From Welwitschia mirabilis (lineage: Eukaryota > Gnetophyta > Gnetopsida > Welwitschiales), in assembly GCA_051453625.1 (NCBI GenBank), contig JBOZIK010000001.1, positions 117,427,003 to 117,457,325 of the forward strand: a stretch of 30,323 nucleotides of DNA, given 5' to 3'. The notes under the pieces are model-generated. The model saw only the letters and a program-made list of their open reading frames with translations, had not been told where the DNA came from and searched no databases. Numbering within the stretch: the stretch's first letter is position 1; every line of letters begins with the position of its first letter. Below are positions 12,172-23,456 of the stretch, one piece after another. Position numbers and translations under genes: made by a program.

Positions 12172-12204
12172 NNNNNNNNNNNNNNNNNNNNNNNNNNNNN
12201 NNNN
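12172..12204. other. Assembly gap (33 N)
   Basis: A short run of undetermined bases in A+T-rich DNA. It does not interrupt any recognised feature. Confidence 0.99.
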
Positions 12205-12779
12205 ATAAATTCTTCTATTTACTTATTTTTATTTTACTAACTTAAATTATCTTATTAAACATTATTATTAAAAAATATATGATATTAAGGAAGGAAAAAT
12301 ATTTGAAAAATAGATCAAAAAAAGACTATTAACATTTTTTCTACATATATGTAATGCTAATACACAATTAGAAAAAGAAATGTAAGAAAATATTTTAGTA
12401 CTATGATTAGAAGAGATAAAAAGGAGAAAAGCTATATTATGCATGAAGGAAATCATTCCTTCATCTGATAGTGGAAAATATATAGCTGAAGCTCGAGATC
12501 CTGTACTAATCCCTTGACAACTAGTACCCTTAAAATGTGATGTCAAAAATAAAATTATAATTTTATTTTATTGACAAAAATCAAATGCTTAACTTTAAAT
12601 ATTGAGGAAATTCTTCATCAGAACATTTTTTAACATTACCTTTTTCCCCCCTAAAAGTAGTTACAACACTAAGTGATATTTTTTTTATTATAGCTTCATT
12701 TTTAAAATGTAATAAATATTTTTAATAATTAATTTACTCTTGGTTATAAATTTCATATGAGAAATATTGTATTAATTTT
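12205..12779. other. Unassigned DNA before LINE endonuclease
   Basis: A minus-strand frame of 92 codons lies at 12268-12546. It is probably an accident of the opposite strand, where a LINE ORF1 or early ORF2 would be expected, but I could not recognise either. Confidence 0.35.
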
Positions 12780-14390
12780 ATTTAATGTCTATTATTTATT
12801 ATTAATGAAAAATAAAAAATTTTTAGAACTTCTCATATCAGATTATCTTAGTATTTTATAATTTTATTTGATTGATGATGATTTTAATGCTATTCTTTAT
12901 GAATATGAAAAAAGAATGGGAATTTTAATTTTATGAAAAAATAAAAATTCTAAAAATAGATATATGTTATTATAATGTGATGGGAAGCCTAATGCAAAAT
13001 TTCACTTATATCTAGAGTAAAGAAAAAAAATCTAATTTAGTTGAAAAAATTCCTTGTAAATGTTTCTTTAGTTTTTGAAACGCATAAAATTAGACCATTA
13101 CTTATATTAATTAAAATTATTTGACACTCATTATTTAAAATCATACTAACCAAAATCAGCATCAAAGTTTTAGATAGATAAATGGTTAATTTAAATTTTC
13201 TATTTTAAAAGGAGAAAAACTTTATAAATGGTAAAAGACTGAAACTAATGGCTCAAATGAATTCTAGATATAACAAAGTTTAATTATTATTAAGGAAGAC
13301 ATAAAAATCTAGTACATCTCTTATATCTTTAACTAAAAAAATTAGAACAAATAATTTAAGTAATTAAATCTAGTGACTTAAAGAAGAGATTTAGAAAGAT
13401 GGTTAAATAAATGATTTAGATGATAAAGAAAGAAAATGGTTTGGTATCTTTAACTTGTATAAAAATGAAGTGACTATACTAGTTTCAAAGGAAAGAATTT
13501 AGTGGAGCAAATAAGATGATGAAAATTCTCAATTTTTTTATGTGTATCTCATAACATGAAATAACTCTAGTCTAGTTCCTTTTGTTAAAGATAAAAAACA
13601 TTAATATGTTCATAATATTATTTTATGAAAAAGTTAATGTAGAATATTACATAATCTTGTTAGCAACACCCTAAACAAATAAATATGAATAACATTAATA
13701 AAGGCATTTTCTAATCAATAGATATTTAAAATATGTTAAGATGCATTTTCTTGAAAAACAATCTACTATGCAAGAGATCAAAAAAGCTTCATTTAAAATG
13801 GATTCTAATAAGTATCCAAGTCCAAATAGGTTTTGTATCGAGTTTTTCAACACTATGAGTAGATTTTTAAGGATGATATTTGATCTTCATTTTAGAGTTT
13901 CTTAAATTAGAATAAATTTTGAAGGATTTTTATCCTACTTTGATAACTTTAAGTTCGAAGACAATAATTTCTAACAATGTGATAGGTTTTAGATTAATAA
14001 GATTATGTAATGTTATTTATAAAATAATTTTAAAACTTCTTTTTGAAATATTAAAATTTATTATTCTAATTTTAATTTTAAAATTATGAGAAGGATTTAT
14101 GAAGGTGGGATATATTTTAAATTAATTCATTTTGGTTTATGTGACGTTCCACTTTACTAGTAAATAGAAATTCAAATTAATATAACACAAGCATTTATCA
14201 AGTGAATTATTATTTTCTTAAAATAATAATTTTTTTACATGGAAAACTTTACTAAAATATTATTATATTTATCACTTATTGTTATGTTAAATGGTAATCT
14301 ATATTTATATTTTAATGGTAAAAATGTTATTCCATAAAGAGATGGATTATCAACTTTTCTTTCTTTTTTATTACCAAATTTTTATGAGTA
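12780..14390 (+). mobile_element. LINE (L1-type) ORF2 remnant: endonuclease and RT
   Basis: This is a non-LTR retrotransposon ORF2 in pieces. The apurinic-endonuclease motif DFNAIL (family GGDFNAIL) is at about 12873. The pre-RT helix with KMDSNKYPSPNRFCIEFF (family pattern NK.PGPDG...FF) lies at 13789-13842. The RT block FRLIRLCNVIYKII (family FRPISLCN.IYKI) is near 13988. NGNLYLYFNG with a following RDGLS (family RQGDPLSP) lies at about 14290-14360. The frame changes between pieces. The catalytic FADD box was not found. The endonuclease-to-RT distance of about 900 bases fits the family. Confidence 0.85.
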
Positions 14391-15119
14391 ATGATTGATA
14401 AGAGATAACTCTTTAATAAGCCTCAGAGTTTCATAAAGAAAATAAAGAATCCTAAAGGTATTCTAGGTATTTTTCAATATTTTTAAAACTTCTAGTGTAT
14501 ATATTAATCTCTAAAGAAGGATTTCTCTACCATGATTGACGGTTTGATGATTTCAATATTATATGAGCTCATAGTGACTATGATCAAATGGCATGTTGTT
14601 TATGTGCTCCATCAATAAGTTTCTAGCACACATTATCAAGGTACTATCATGTTCAAGTAAAACTTAAATAGACTCTTGATTAACTATGATGATAAATTTA
14701 GACTTTGGGATCATCATAGATAAAACTTTTAATAGCTATTATGCCTAAACAAATTTTCCAATGGATGAAGAAGTTCCATGCCTACAACTTATTGAAAAGT
14801 TTTATCTATAGAAAATTTATTTTTAAATAAAATCCTAATATAATGCAGTGAAATTTTTTTACTAAAGATCATTTCAAGATAATTGTCCATTGGGATAAAT
14901 TTTCACATTTTTTATTCTCAAATATTAAATATATCTATAGTACTTTTTAATGTTTCTTAGTTTTCATAGAAAAAGGTTTTTAATTCTTACATAATGGAAA
15001 TAATAATATATTTGAGTAAATGAATTATTAAATTTAACTCTTGAATCCTTATTCTAATATCTAGAGATTATACAAACAAATTACTAATAAACTAGGAAGG
15101 TGCATTAAATTGATTAAAC
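14391..15119. other. Unassigned DNA after LINE RT
   Basis: The C-terminal part of LINE ORF2 should continue here, but I saw no FADD box, zinc-finger end or poly(A) tail. The DNA is A+T-rich with stops in all frames. Confidence 0.4.
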
Positions 15120-15480
15120 CAAAAGAAAGTAAAGCTAGAATGATTATGATTAGCATTTTTGTTTATATAAATCCTAGAAATTTTTAGTTTGAGATGTTAT
15201 CCTTAAATACTAAATGCAAAGACTTAATTTTTAAAATTAATTTTGAAAATATTCATATTCCTTACATTCATTATGGATGGAAAGTGCATTTTTCAAATTC
15301 TTGCAAATCCATTAGAAAGGGCTTTTTTAATCATAAGAAGTGTTTAACTTCTACTAAAAATTAGTAACAGGTGAAAAACTAGGATATTTGAAAATTGAAT
15401 TAACTAAAATGTGTTTTAACTACCAAAATATTTCTAATGAAAAATATTTTTTAGTCCTTTCTAAAGAACCTAGAAGGGAA
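15120..15480 (+). pseudogene. LINE ORF1 zinc-knuckle fragment
   Basis: A frame starting near 15135 carries a short block that fits the zinc knuckle of plant LINE ORF1 proteins, which bind element RNA. Near 15267 it reads YIHYGWKVHFSNSC, matching C-x2-C-x4-H-x4-C if both leading Cys codons became Tyr (TGC to TAC and TGT to TAT, both G-to-A). His and the last Cys are intact. The preceding INFENIHIP resembles the YE.LP lead-in of this family. Because it lies downstream of the LINE ORF2 at 12780-14390, it must come from another copy. The match is short, so the call is moderate. Confidence 0.5.
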
Positions 15481-18400
15481 TAAAGTAAAAATGATGAGAA
15501 CAATGTGTAAAATAATGTTAATGATAAGCATAAAAATAATAGTGAAAAAAGGACTTTAAGGCAATAGTAGTAGGCCTAAATATAATGAAGACAACACCAA
15601 TGAGTGCATTACCACCATGCCTAAGGATAATAACCACACTGTTACTACACTTGATGAACAAATGTTATAATATAAAAAAGATGAAAAATTATAGAAAAAT
15701 GAATAAATGAATTATGGGAGAAACTAAATCCAAATACTATTTGATAAAATAAGACCTTAATGTTTAATTTAACTTATTTATCACTACTAGGTAAGATATT
15801 AAGGAAATTATTAAATATTAAAGAGAATTCAATATTATGACCTATTATGTTGTATCCAAATAACTAGTATCTAAGACTTAGCTGTAAAAATTAAAAATAT
15901 TTAAAAACATATTTGTATAAATATGCACACATTTTAATTTTCTTAGTCCTGCTATTCAAGGTATATCTCATGAGTTTTCCCTTCTTGCTTCTCTCTTGTT
16001 ATCCTTCTTGGGCTTTCTAGTTCTACTTCTTAAGGTATGTATCATTAGTTCTCCCCTTTTTCTTTCCTTTTATTTTTCTTCTTAACTTTTCTTCTTGATT
16101 TTATCTTATTTCTTTGCTTGGGTTTGGACATTAGACTTTGTATCTAACAACTAACTACTACTAATATTTTCATGTTATATATAAATTACCTTTTTTTTAA
16201 TGAAAGTATTAATTTTTAAAAAAGTATTACTTATACTTTAATATATACCAAATATAGATTTAGCAAATATAATAAATTTTAAATTGTTAATCAATAACTT
16301 ACCTTAAAAATATTCAAGTATTCTTCTTTTCACAAGAAGAGTGAAGGGAGTATTATGCATCAACATTTTGAATAAGATGCTAAAAGGATTAGTAGAATGA
16401 AAAGGTAAATTTTTTTTCCTACATGTAAATATTTAATCATCCAAGTTATTATTAATCCTCACTAATTTATTTAATATATTATCTCTAGAATCTAATAAAA
16501 ATTATCAATTGCATGAAAAATCCAAAAAACAATCTTTTTTAAAATTAAAAACACTAATGGTGAGAAGAATATTCATTTAAGAAATTGGATTTTTCTATTG
16601 AAATCATAGGATAAGGATGGTTTTGCTTAAATAGACTTTGTGGTTTAAATATTTTCCTCTCAGCTAAAATATCTTAGTAGCTACATACCAATAATGAAAT
16701 TTTGGTTGAAGTTTAAAAGCTAAATATTTAAAACATTTTAAAAAAATTTTAAAGGTTTACATATGATTAGAGGCTTTGAAATTTAGAATGATTTCCAAAA
16801 ATTAATAGATTGGTTAAAAAATTGTGTACATTCAAATAGTCATAGAAATTAGAAAAGATAACATAAAGATATTTTCAAATCTTAATAACTTTATAATAGT
16901 CCTTGAAGTTGTCCTCTAGACAAGTAATTAGATGAAAAATTACAATTAACCCAAGGATATAGCTCTTTTTCTCCCTTTATCATAATTATATAAATTATGT
17001 TTTTAAGAGAATCTTCAAAAATGTGGTTAGAAAATTACAAATCACTAGCAATTCTATACAAGTAAAAAAGAATTCCTTGGATATTATTTCTCTCATTGTA
17101 TGTGGATTGAAAAACTTAAACATTTTATTTTCTTAATGATAAATTAGCATATAGTTATTTTAAATGATGTTGAACAATTATCTAAATAATGGCATTATCC
17201 TACAAATGGATGAGAGGTGAATATTTATTTTTTTAATTTACTTCCTCACATATTATAGTAAGTTTAAAAACAAAATAATTTAAAACTATTTAAAGAGAAA
17301 AAATTTTATATTTAATCTATTTCCAATTTAGTTGTTAATGAATGAAAAGAAAATCCAAAAATTCAAAAATAAATTATATTTTAAAATGTAACATTATTAT
17401 TTTCATATTTTAATTTTCTTGTTCGTTCATTCTTAACTAATATTTCATGGTAAATGAGTTGGATAACCAAATCTTTATCATGCAATAGTGATTCATCTGT
17501 CCTTTTCCTCCTAGCCATACTGGTTATAGGGTTTTTAAAGATAAGGCCTTCTACTTTATGAAAATATTTGGGTAGAAATTTATTTCTTATTAGTTAAGGG
17601 AAAACATTACAAGAATACTTGTTTTACATATAATACAAATCCTAGTTTAAAGAGCTAATATTCCTATGATTAGCAATGCATTGGCCATCACATAATTATA
17701 TTTTTAACTTCTCCTATGAAATAAATGTAATATTGTTAAGTAATAAAGTTCTACTAGTAGTTAGAGACCCTAACCCTAGATGTATAAATATAAGTAAAAT
17801 TCTAATTAAGTGAGAGTTTCTATCATGTTATAATCTTGTTTCCTTTTTTCTATCATTACCATTTATGTTATACAATTGATGTTGTTTATTTTTTGCTATA
17901 ATTATTATTTATTCTTACGCTAGTACACCAAGTAATTGTTGTTTTTGTAATTTATTTTTTTTCCTTTTTTCTTTAAGGTTTTCCATTCTCTTTTAAGTTT
18001 AGCTTTGCTAGTTAACTTAAGACATCATCAGTTGATCTTTATAGATCCTCTTACATGATCCTAACTTATCTAGATTATTTAAAAAATGAAATAGGGAGCT
18101 TTATAATAAAGTTATTAAAACATATGGATAGATTTAATATACTTATAAATCTTTTTATTTTATTTTGTATTTTTCTTATTAAGGGTTACTACTTAGACCA
18201 TAGTTGATGCATCTTGGAATCTCTTCTTCTTTTTATGCTTATTGTAAAATCAAAAAATACTTTCTTCCATGGATTTTAAAATTTAAAAATTACTAAAATA
18301 AGTTGAGATTGACTATAAATATCTTTTGGTTTACATTGCATTTCCTTTAAATGTTCTCTATTTAAAGTGAACATGTTTGCCTTAAAAATAATCATGAAAG

Positions 18401-21239
18401 ATTGGAATGTTTCCAAATGTTATTTTTCATTTTATATCTAAATGCTACATAATGAATGACTATTCTCCAATGTAATTTATAATTTCTTTTCCATAGTTAA
18501 AAATTTTAATCAGGTGTCATCATATCTTATATATATAATTTCAATAATATTATTTTTTATTTTGGTTCTATTTCAAGTGAGAATAAGTGTTTGTTTTTTC
18601 TTCATAAGAGCTAAGAGTTACCCCTCCTTCTCATGTTACTTAATCTAAGTTAATACAATGACATTATAATCAATTAAAAAAAACAAAAGAAAAGGAAGAA
18701 ACTTATGTAGCTACAAATGATTAAGAGATTGGGAAATGAATATAAGGAACATGTCATAATATGAAAAGACATACTATAATTAATGCTGTTGTTTTAAATA
18801 ATTTTTACATGTCTTGACCTTAAACATCTTGGATTTGAATCTCACACTTTCTAGTTATCCTTTTAAATCGTCCAACGTATTCAAGTCGTGCTTGGACATG
18901 GGCTTAAACATATTAAATATTATAGTTTAATCCTATATATTTGATAGGTAACTCCTCTAGTAATCCTAGCTAGTATGGAATGGCTTCCTATTGACTAACA
19001 TCTTCAAGGAAAAAGGCTTTTTAAAAAAAGTCATAATATGATGAATAAAATAAATATCTTAACCATTTATCATATAAACGTCTATTTTTAAATAAGTCAT
19101 TAATACGGATTCATCAAATTCTTATAATATCACTTTTTTAAACACTCCATGTGTTATAACTAATTTATAGTTATTTCATAAATAATTATAAGCACATGAG
19201 TATCTTACCTACTTTTGTATTAAATTTCTTAAGTTATAGAGTATTTTACAATACACTTAATCCTTAATGATATACTTATATCATGATCAATCATTAGCAC
19301 TACATTGATGAACTTAATTACTCTAAATGTAAAACAATATGTTGGTATAAACATCCCTTTTATGGAAACAAATCATAGAATTATAGATCATTAACTACAC
19401 AAATTACAACATGAATGAAAATAAGATTGATATATAAATTATAAATAACTAAATTTATTATCTACTCATAGTTAGTAGAATGTATATTATACTTTTACAA
19501 TCATATTATTTAATTATAAAAACTTAACCTTCCATATAATTATGTAGTTAAATGAAGTAAAATTACAAAGCATTTTGGAGATCTAAGCAAAAAGTTGAAC
19601 TTTTCTTTTTCATTTCATTTCTACCTAAAGTAAATCAATTTTCATATCTACCTCTCAATGGGTTATTTAAATTTAATGAACCTAACTAAGTTCATTTTCC
19701 AACTTTAGAAGTGATGAAATTCTAACATGATGTAAGAAACCATTTTCAAATAAATCCTATTAGTACTTCTATGAAGAATTAGGTTTCCTATTCTAATTTA
19801 GGCACTAAAGGAATCTCATCAACTAAACTCAAAAATAATAATGCAAATATTTATTATGATTTTATTCTATGTAATGATTTATTTAAGAGATATTCCCAAG
19901 ATTTCTTTTAATGTTATAGACTCCTTCAAATTTTAGGCTATATCCCTTATTTTTCTTTTTCTAAATTGAAAATTAATATTTTTTAGTGTAATAAAATATT
20001 CTTTTAAAACATGCTTTATATTTTATGCAATTTGTTTCTTTCTTAAATTATAAAATAATTCAATCATTTACCAAGTAATTAATCTTCACTCGTTTTGCAC
20101 AATCATGCTACTCTCATTATTCAATAATCGAAACATAATTGCAATGTCAATACCTTACACATTAAATTATTCTTTCCATGGTTAAACTTCTATATATTTC
20201 TTTGATATTTCAATATTCATAATATAAGATTTATTTTTTATTAGTAATGTTCTTCATCCTAAATAGAGTTTTTCTAGAGCTATTTTTAAACAATTTGTTA
20301 TTAAGGTAAACCTAATAACTTAAAAGAATATCTTTACATTTAAATTTCATAATACAACCTATGATTAACCCATGGCTTTTTTTTCCCTCTTAATTTATGT
20401 AATTATTATCACCATAAGGGTTATATATTTAATACTTAGCCACTTTTCAAGAGAAAACAAGAAATAAAAAAAAACCAAAAGAAAACGGTTTATCTAAAGC
20501 CTACAACTTAAGATTTTATTTTAATTTTTTTGTATCCTTTATTTTTAATTATAATAATCAATACATTTAATATAAATATTTATGTTAAAAGAATAATTCT
20601 CTAGTAATTATATGCAAGGCTATTTCAAATGCTTCAAAATAACCTATTACTGTGTAGAATATTTTACTTTAGTTAAATCTAGAAAGCAAAAGGAAAATGA
20701 GGATGACATTCCTATTTATTCTTAGAAACATAATTTTCAGTTGATATTCCTACATTTGATGCCATTTCTATATTATCTTCAATTATGAAAATTGATTTAT
20801 ATGTAACTATTCATTTGTCAAAGAATTATGGGGTTATAGCTTGTTTTTCCTCTTTATGATAATTTTGTGAATAAATGTGGAAGGCTTACACATAGGCTTC
20901 ATAAGAAATGTGCTAGTTTATATCTTCATGTAGTTGTCTCTTTTAATAATCTTATTCTTTAGGAAATTAAAATTTTATCCTTCAATATTAATTATTCTTA
21001 ATAAATCTTTTATTCATAATTATTTTCATACTTCTACTTCCCATTAAAAGGCATGAGGGACACTAGTATTATCATTCATCTAAAGCCAAATAAATATCTT
21101 TAATCATATAATTATAATCATAACAATGTATTGATTAACTCTTTTTACTTTTAACCTTAGTAGTTTTATATTTTTTTCTATTGATACATCAAATGACTTT
21201 AATAGTTAATGCTTATGAAAAGAGTTGCTTCTAGATTGC
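15481..21239. other. Long A+T-rich tract with no recognised gene
   Basis: Nearly 6 kb with stops in every frame. Noted in it: two pyrimidine-rich stretches each starting with an AAGGTAT word (15957-16020 and 16031-16110) that look like an old tandem duplication; a CCCTAACCCTAG word followed by TATAAATA at about 17768-17790; and a GGATTTGAATCTCAC word at 18831 resembling a tRNA B box. None is enough for a gene or element call. It probably contains further LINE and LTR debris too decayed to read by eye. Confidence 0.4.
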
Positions 21240-22595
21240 CTAATATTTCTTAGAGTTTCGAAGGAGATTTTGATATGTTAGAATTTCTAAAACATAAACT
21301 AGATGGATTTTTTTAGTACCATGAAAACCTTAGAATATTTACCTTGGATTAATTTTAATGATTAATTTTGTTTAGCTGACAAACATTTGTAATTTCTTTG
21401 CATCTTTGATTAAGCTTTTTATGCTTGAAGTAATTACTAATTTGGTTCTACTCATATTTTGAGTAGATTAGATTACTTTTATTAATTCATAGTATTTTTT
21501 TTAGCTTTCTAATTTACTTAAAGTATGAACATATGTAATTTTATTTAATGATTTTCTAATTTTTTAGAACATTAACTTTCACACAAGTAATCACTTTAAA
21601 AAACAATCCCTCTTTTGAGTGCATTATTAAGGTTTTACCTAGAAAGAAGGAAAATATTAACTTAAAATTTTATGTAATACTAAACTTTTATCCTATTTAC
21701 TTTTTTGGTTCATTAACTTAGGAGTATTACATTACACATAGAATTAGGGATTATGTTCCTCATCTCCAAAATTAATTGGCTAAAAATGATAACTATAAAT
21801 ATCAATTTATTTCTTTTATGATTAACTCCTTATCTTATCAAATCTGATAGGATCCATTGAATGTTCAGACTCAAGTATTATTAGCTAATGCTAGAAGGCA
21901 CTTAAATTCCTAGGACATTCACTTTTATTTTGCTACTTTAATTAAAGTAAATTGAGTTGGTTGTACATTAATGATGATAATTATAAAGAGATTTTAATTT
22001 TTAAATCAAATCCTAGTAAAAATCAAGGTATTTCTCAACGACTTATTGATAATTCTTTGATCTCTAAGGTATATAGTATTTTTAATTTTTTATTAAATCA
22101 TTTTATAGTCATTTTAAGAAAGATTTTTTTAATCCCAAATTATTTCATCAAAATATAGCCTTTTTCTCCTAGTAAATTAACTCTAGTACATAATTCTCCT
22201 TTAGGAGTAAAACTATTACTTTTGAAGAATTGAAAGAAGTCCATTTTAGTTTAACTAGTGGGTAAGCTCTATGTTTTGATATTTTCCTAGCTAGATTTTA
22301 TACAAATCACAAGGTCATAATAGTATAATACTATTAGCATTTGATTCAAGAAGCATTAAAAATGATTTTTAGGATACTATATTAATCAAGGAGTTATTAA
22401 ATATTTTTACAAATTTTAATTTCCTTATCATACCACTAGCTAATGTATAATCACCTTACTTAATGTTTTAAATAAAATTTTAGCCAAATGATTTAGCTTT
22501 TGGATTGGAATTGGTTTTACCTAATATTAGATGTAATGAGTAGTCTGCTTTTACTGAAGATAGGTACACACTTAATAATGTGATTACTACATGGG
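21240..22595 (+). mobile_element. Second LINE ORF2 remnant, cut off by LTR element
   Basis: Another L1-type ORF2 in the plus orientation. The endonuclease word EGDFDMLEF (family GGDFN) is at about 21262. A linker open frame lies at 21952-22158. The pre-RT helix TITFEELKEVHFSL at about 22218 is followed by CFDIFLARFY, where the family has PGPDGF...FF. An RT block LVLPNIRCNE then SAFTEDRYTLNN (family LP.II...QSAF..GR.I.DN) runs to about 22590. The 960-base endonuclease-to-pre-RT distance fits the family. The match ends where the left LTR begins, so the younger element probably inserted here. I did not find the remainder beyond 28999. Confidence 0.82.
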
Positions 22596-22599
22596 AAGG

Positions 22600-23433
22600 T
22601 GATCATCTCCTAGGCACATTAATGAAATATTTCTTCCCTTATCAATTAAGCCTATAATTTTAGCACATGATACATGCTAGTATAGTGTGTGATCTAAATG
22701 TTGTAAAGTGATGAAGCAAATAAAGGGATATTAAAAGTTGAATTCATTTGAAACAAAAGGAATACATCAATATTTTTTGTTTTTTTAATGATGGAAGAAG
22801 GAAATCAACATGGCAAATGTTGAGATGAAATGTAACGCAATGAAAATGAGTATGCAATGAAAATTAAATACAATGTTCTAAGTATAATTAATTAACTAAT
22901 TTACTAACTTGTTATCATCCATCAATTTAGAATAGTATAAAATTAACATTAACATAAATTATAAAAAAGATAAAGAGAGAGAATTTGAGAATAATCATAC
23001 TTTATTTTATTACCAATTGCACTTAAAATGCATCCACTTGTAAATAGTAGACCCTCAATGGAGGAAACACATTCTAATACCAAAGAGAATGTTTTTCACA
23101 GGTAGATGAATCCCTTACCAAAAATGCTTACATTGCATAAGCTACTTTGATGCAATGAAGATCCTTAAATGGGATGCCTTATGAGGTATTCGTAAGTTCA
23201 GATTGACAATTACAATAATAATTTGACAATGAATTGATTGGTACTTATAATAATAATTTGATAATAAATTGAATATTGGTTAAAATAATATTTAAATAAC
23301 AAATTAATTAGCAATTATAATCATTACATTATGGTAATTGAAGGGATGCAATTACAATAATAATTTAATAATAGATTGATTAGCAGTTATAATAATAATT
23401 TTATGGCGAACTGACTAGTAATTATAGTCCTCA
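22600..23433 (-). repeat. LTR (3' LTR of the minus-strand element)
   Basis: It starts TGATCATCTCC and ends near CA at 23433. It matches 28012-28999 in long colinear blocks, for example GACATGCTAGTATAG-like words near 22675, AACATTAACATAAA near 22945 and ACCAATTGCACTT near 23012. It has about 80-100 extra bases around 23100-23205 and lacks about 33 bases present in the other copy near 28336-28370. It is continuous where the right copy is interrupted by the organelle insert. Its distal end consists of 35-base subrepeats. Exact ends are uncertain by several bases because the subrepeats blur the boundary. Confidence 0.82.
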
Positions 23434-23456
23434 CATTATGGTAACTAAAGGAATGG
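23208..23456. repeat. 35-37 base subrepeats at LTR end (left copy)
   Basis: About seven imperfect units of the type AATTACAATAATAATTTGA followed by a TTGATTGGT-like end. Two of the units are instead of the type CATTACATTATGGTAA. The order looks like three A-type units and one C-type, then two A-type and one C-type, suggesting a higher-order duplication. The last unit runs about 20 bases past the LTR end chosen here. Confidence 0.7.

Noticed and set aside
12268-12546. Minus-strand frame of 92 codons
   Set aside because: No motif; it lies opposite the strand of the neighbouring LINE and looks accidental.
15957-16110. Two AAGGTAT words that resemble 5' splice sites in pyrimidine-rich DNA
   Set aside because: No open exon precedes either; better seen as an old tandem duplication.
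17768-17790. Telomere-like CCCTAACCCTAG followed by TATAAATA
   Set aside because: Only about one and a half telomere units; a lone telo-box plus TATA word is not enough for a promoter or an interstitial telomere call. Similar single words at 8759 and 27472 are also chance-level.
18820-18850. tRNA B-box-like GGATTTGAATCTCAC, possible SINE
   Set aside because: No A box at the right distance upstream and no A-rich tail or target duplication seen.
23208-23456. Regularly spaced repeats that could suggest a CRISPR array
   Set aside because: Units are contiguous and imperfect without unique spacers, and the context is a plant LTR.
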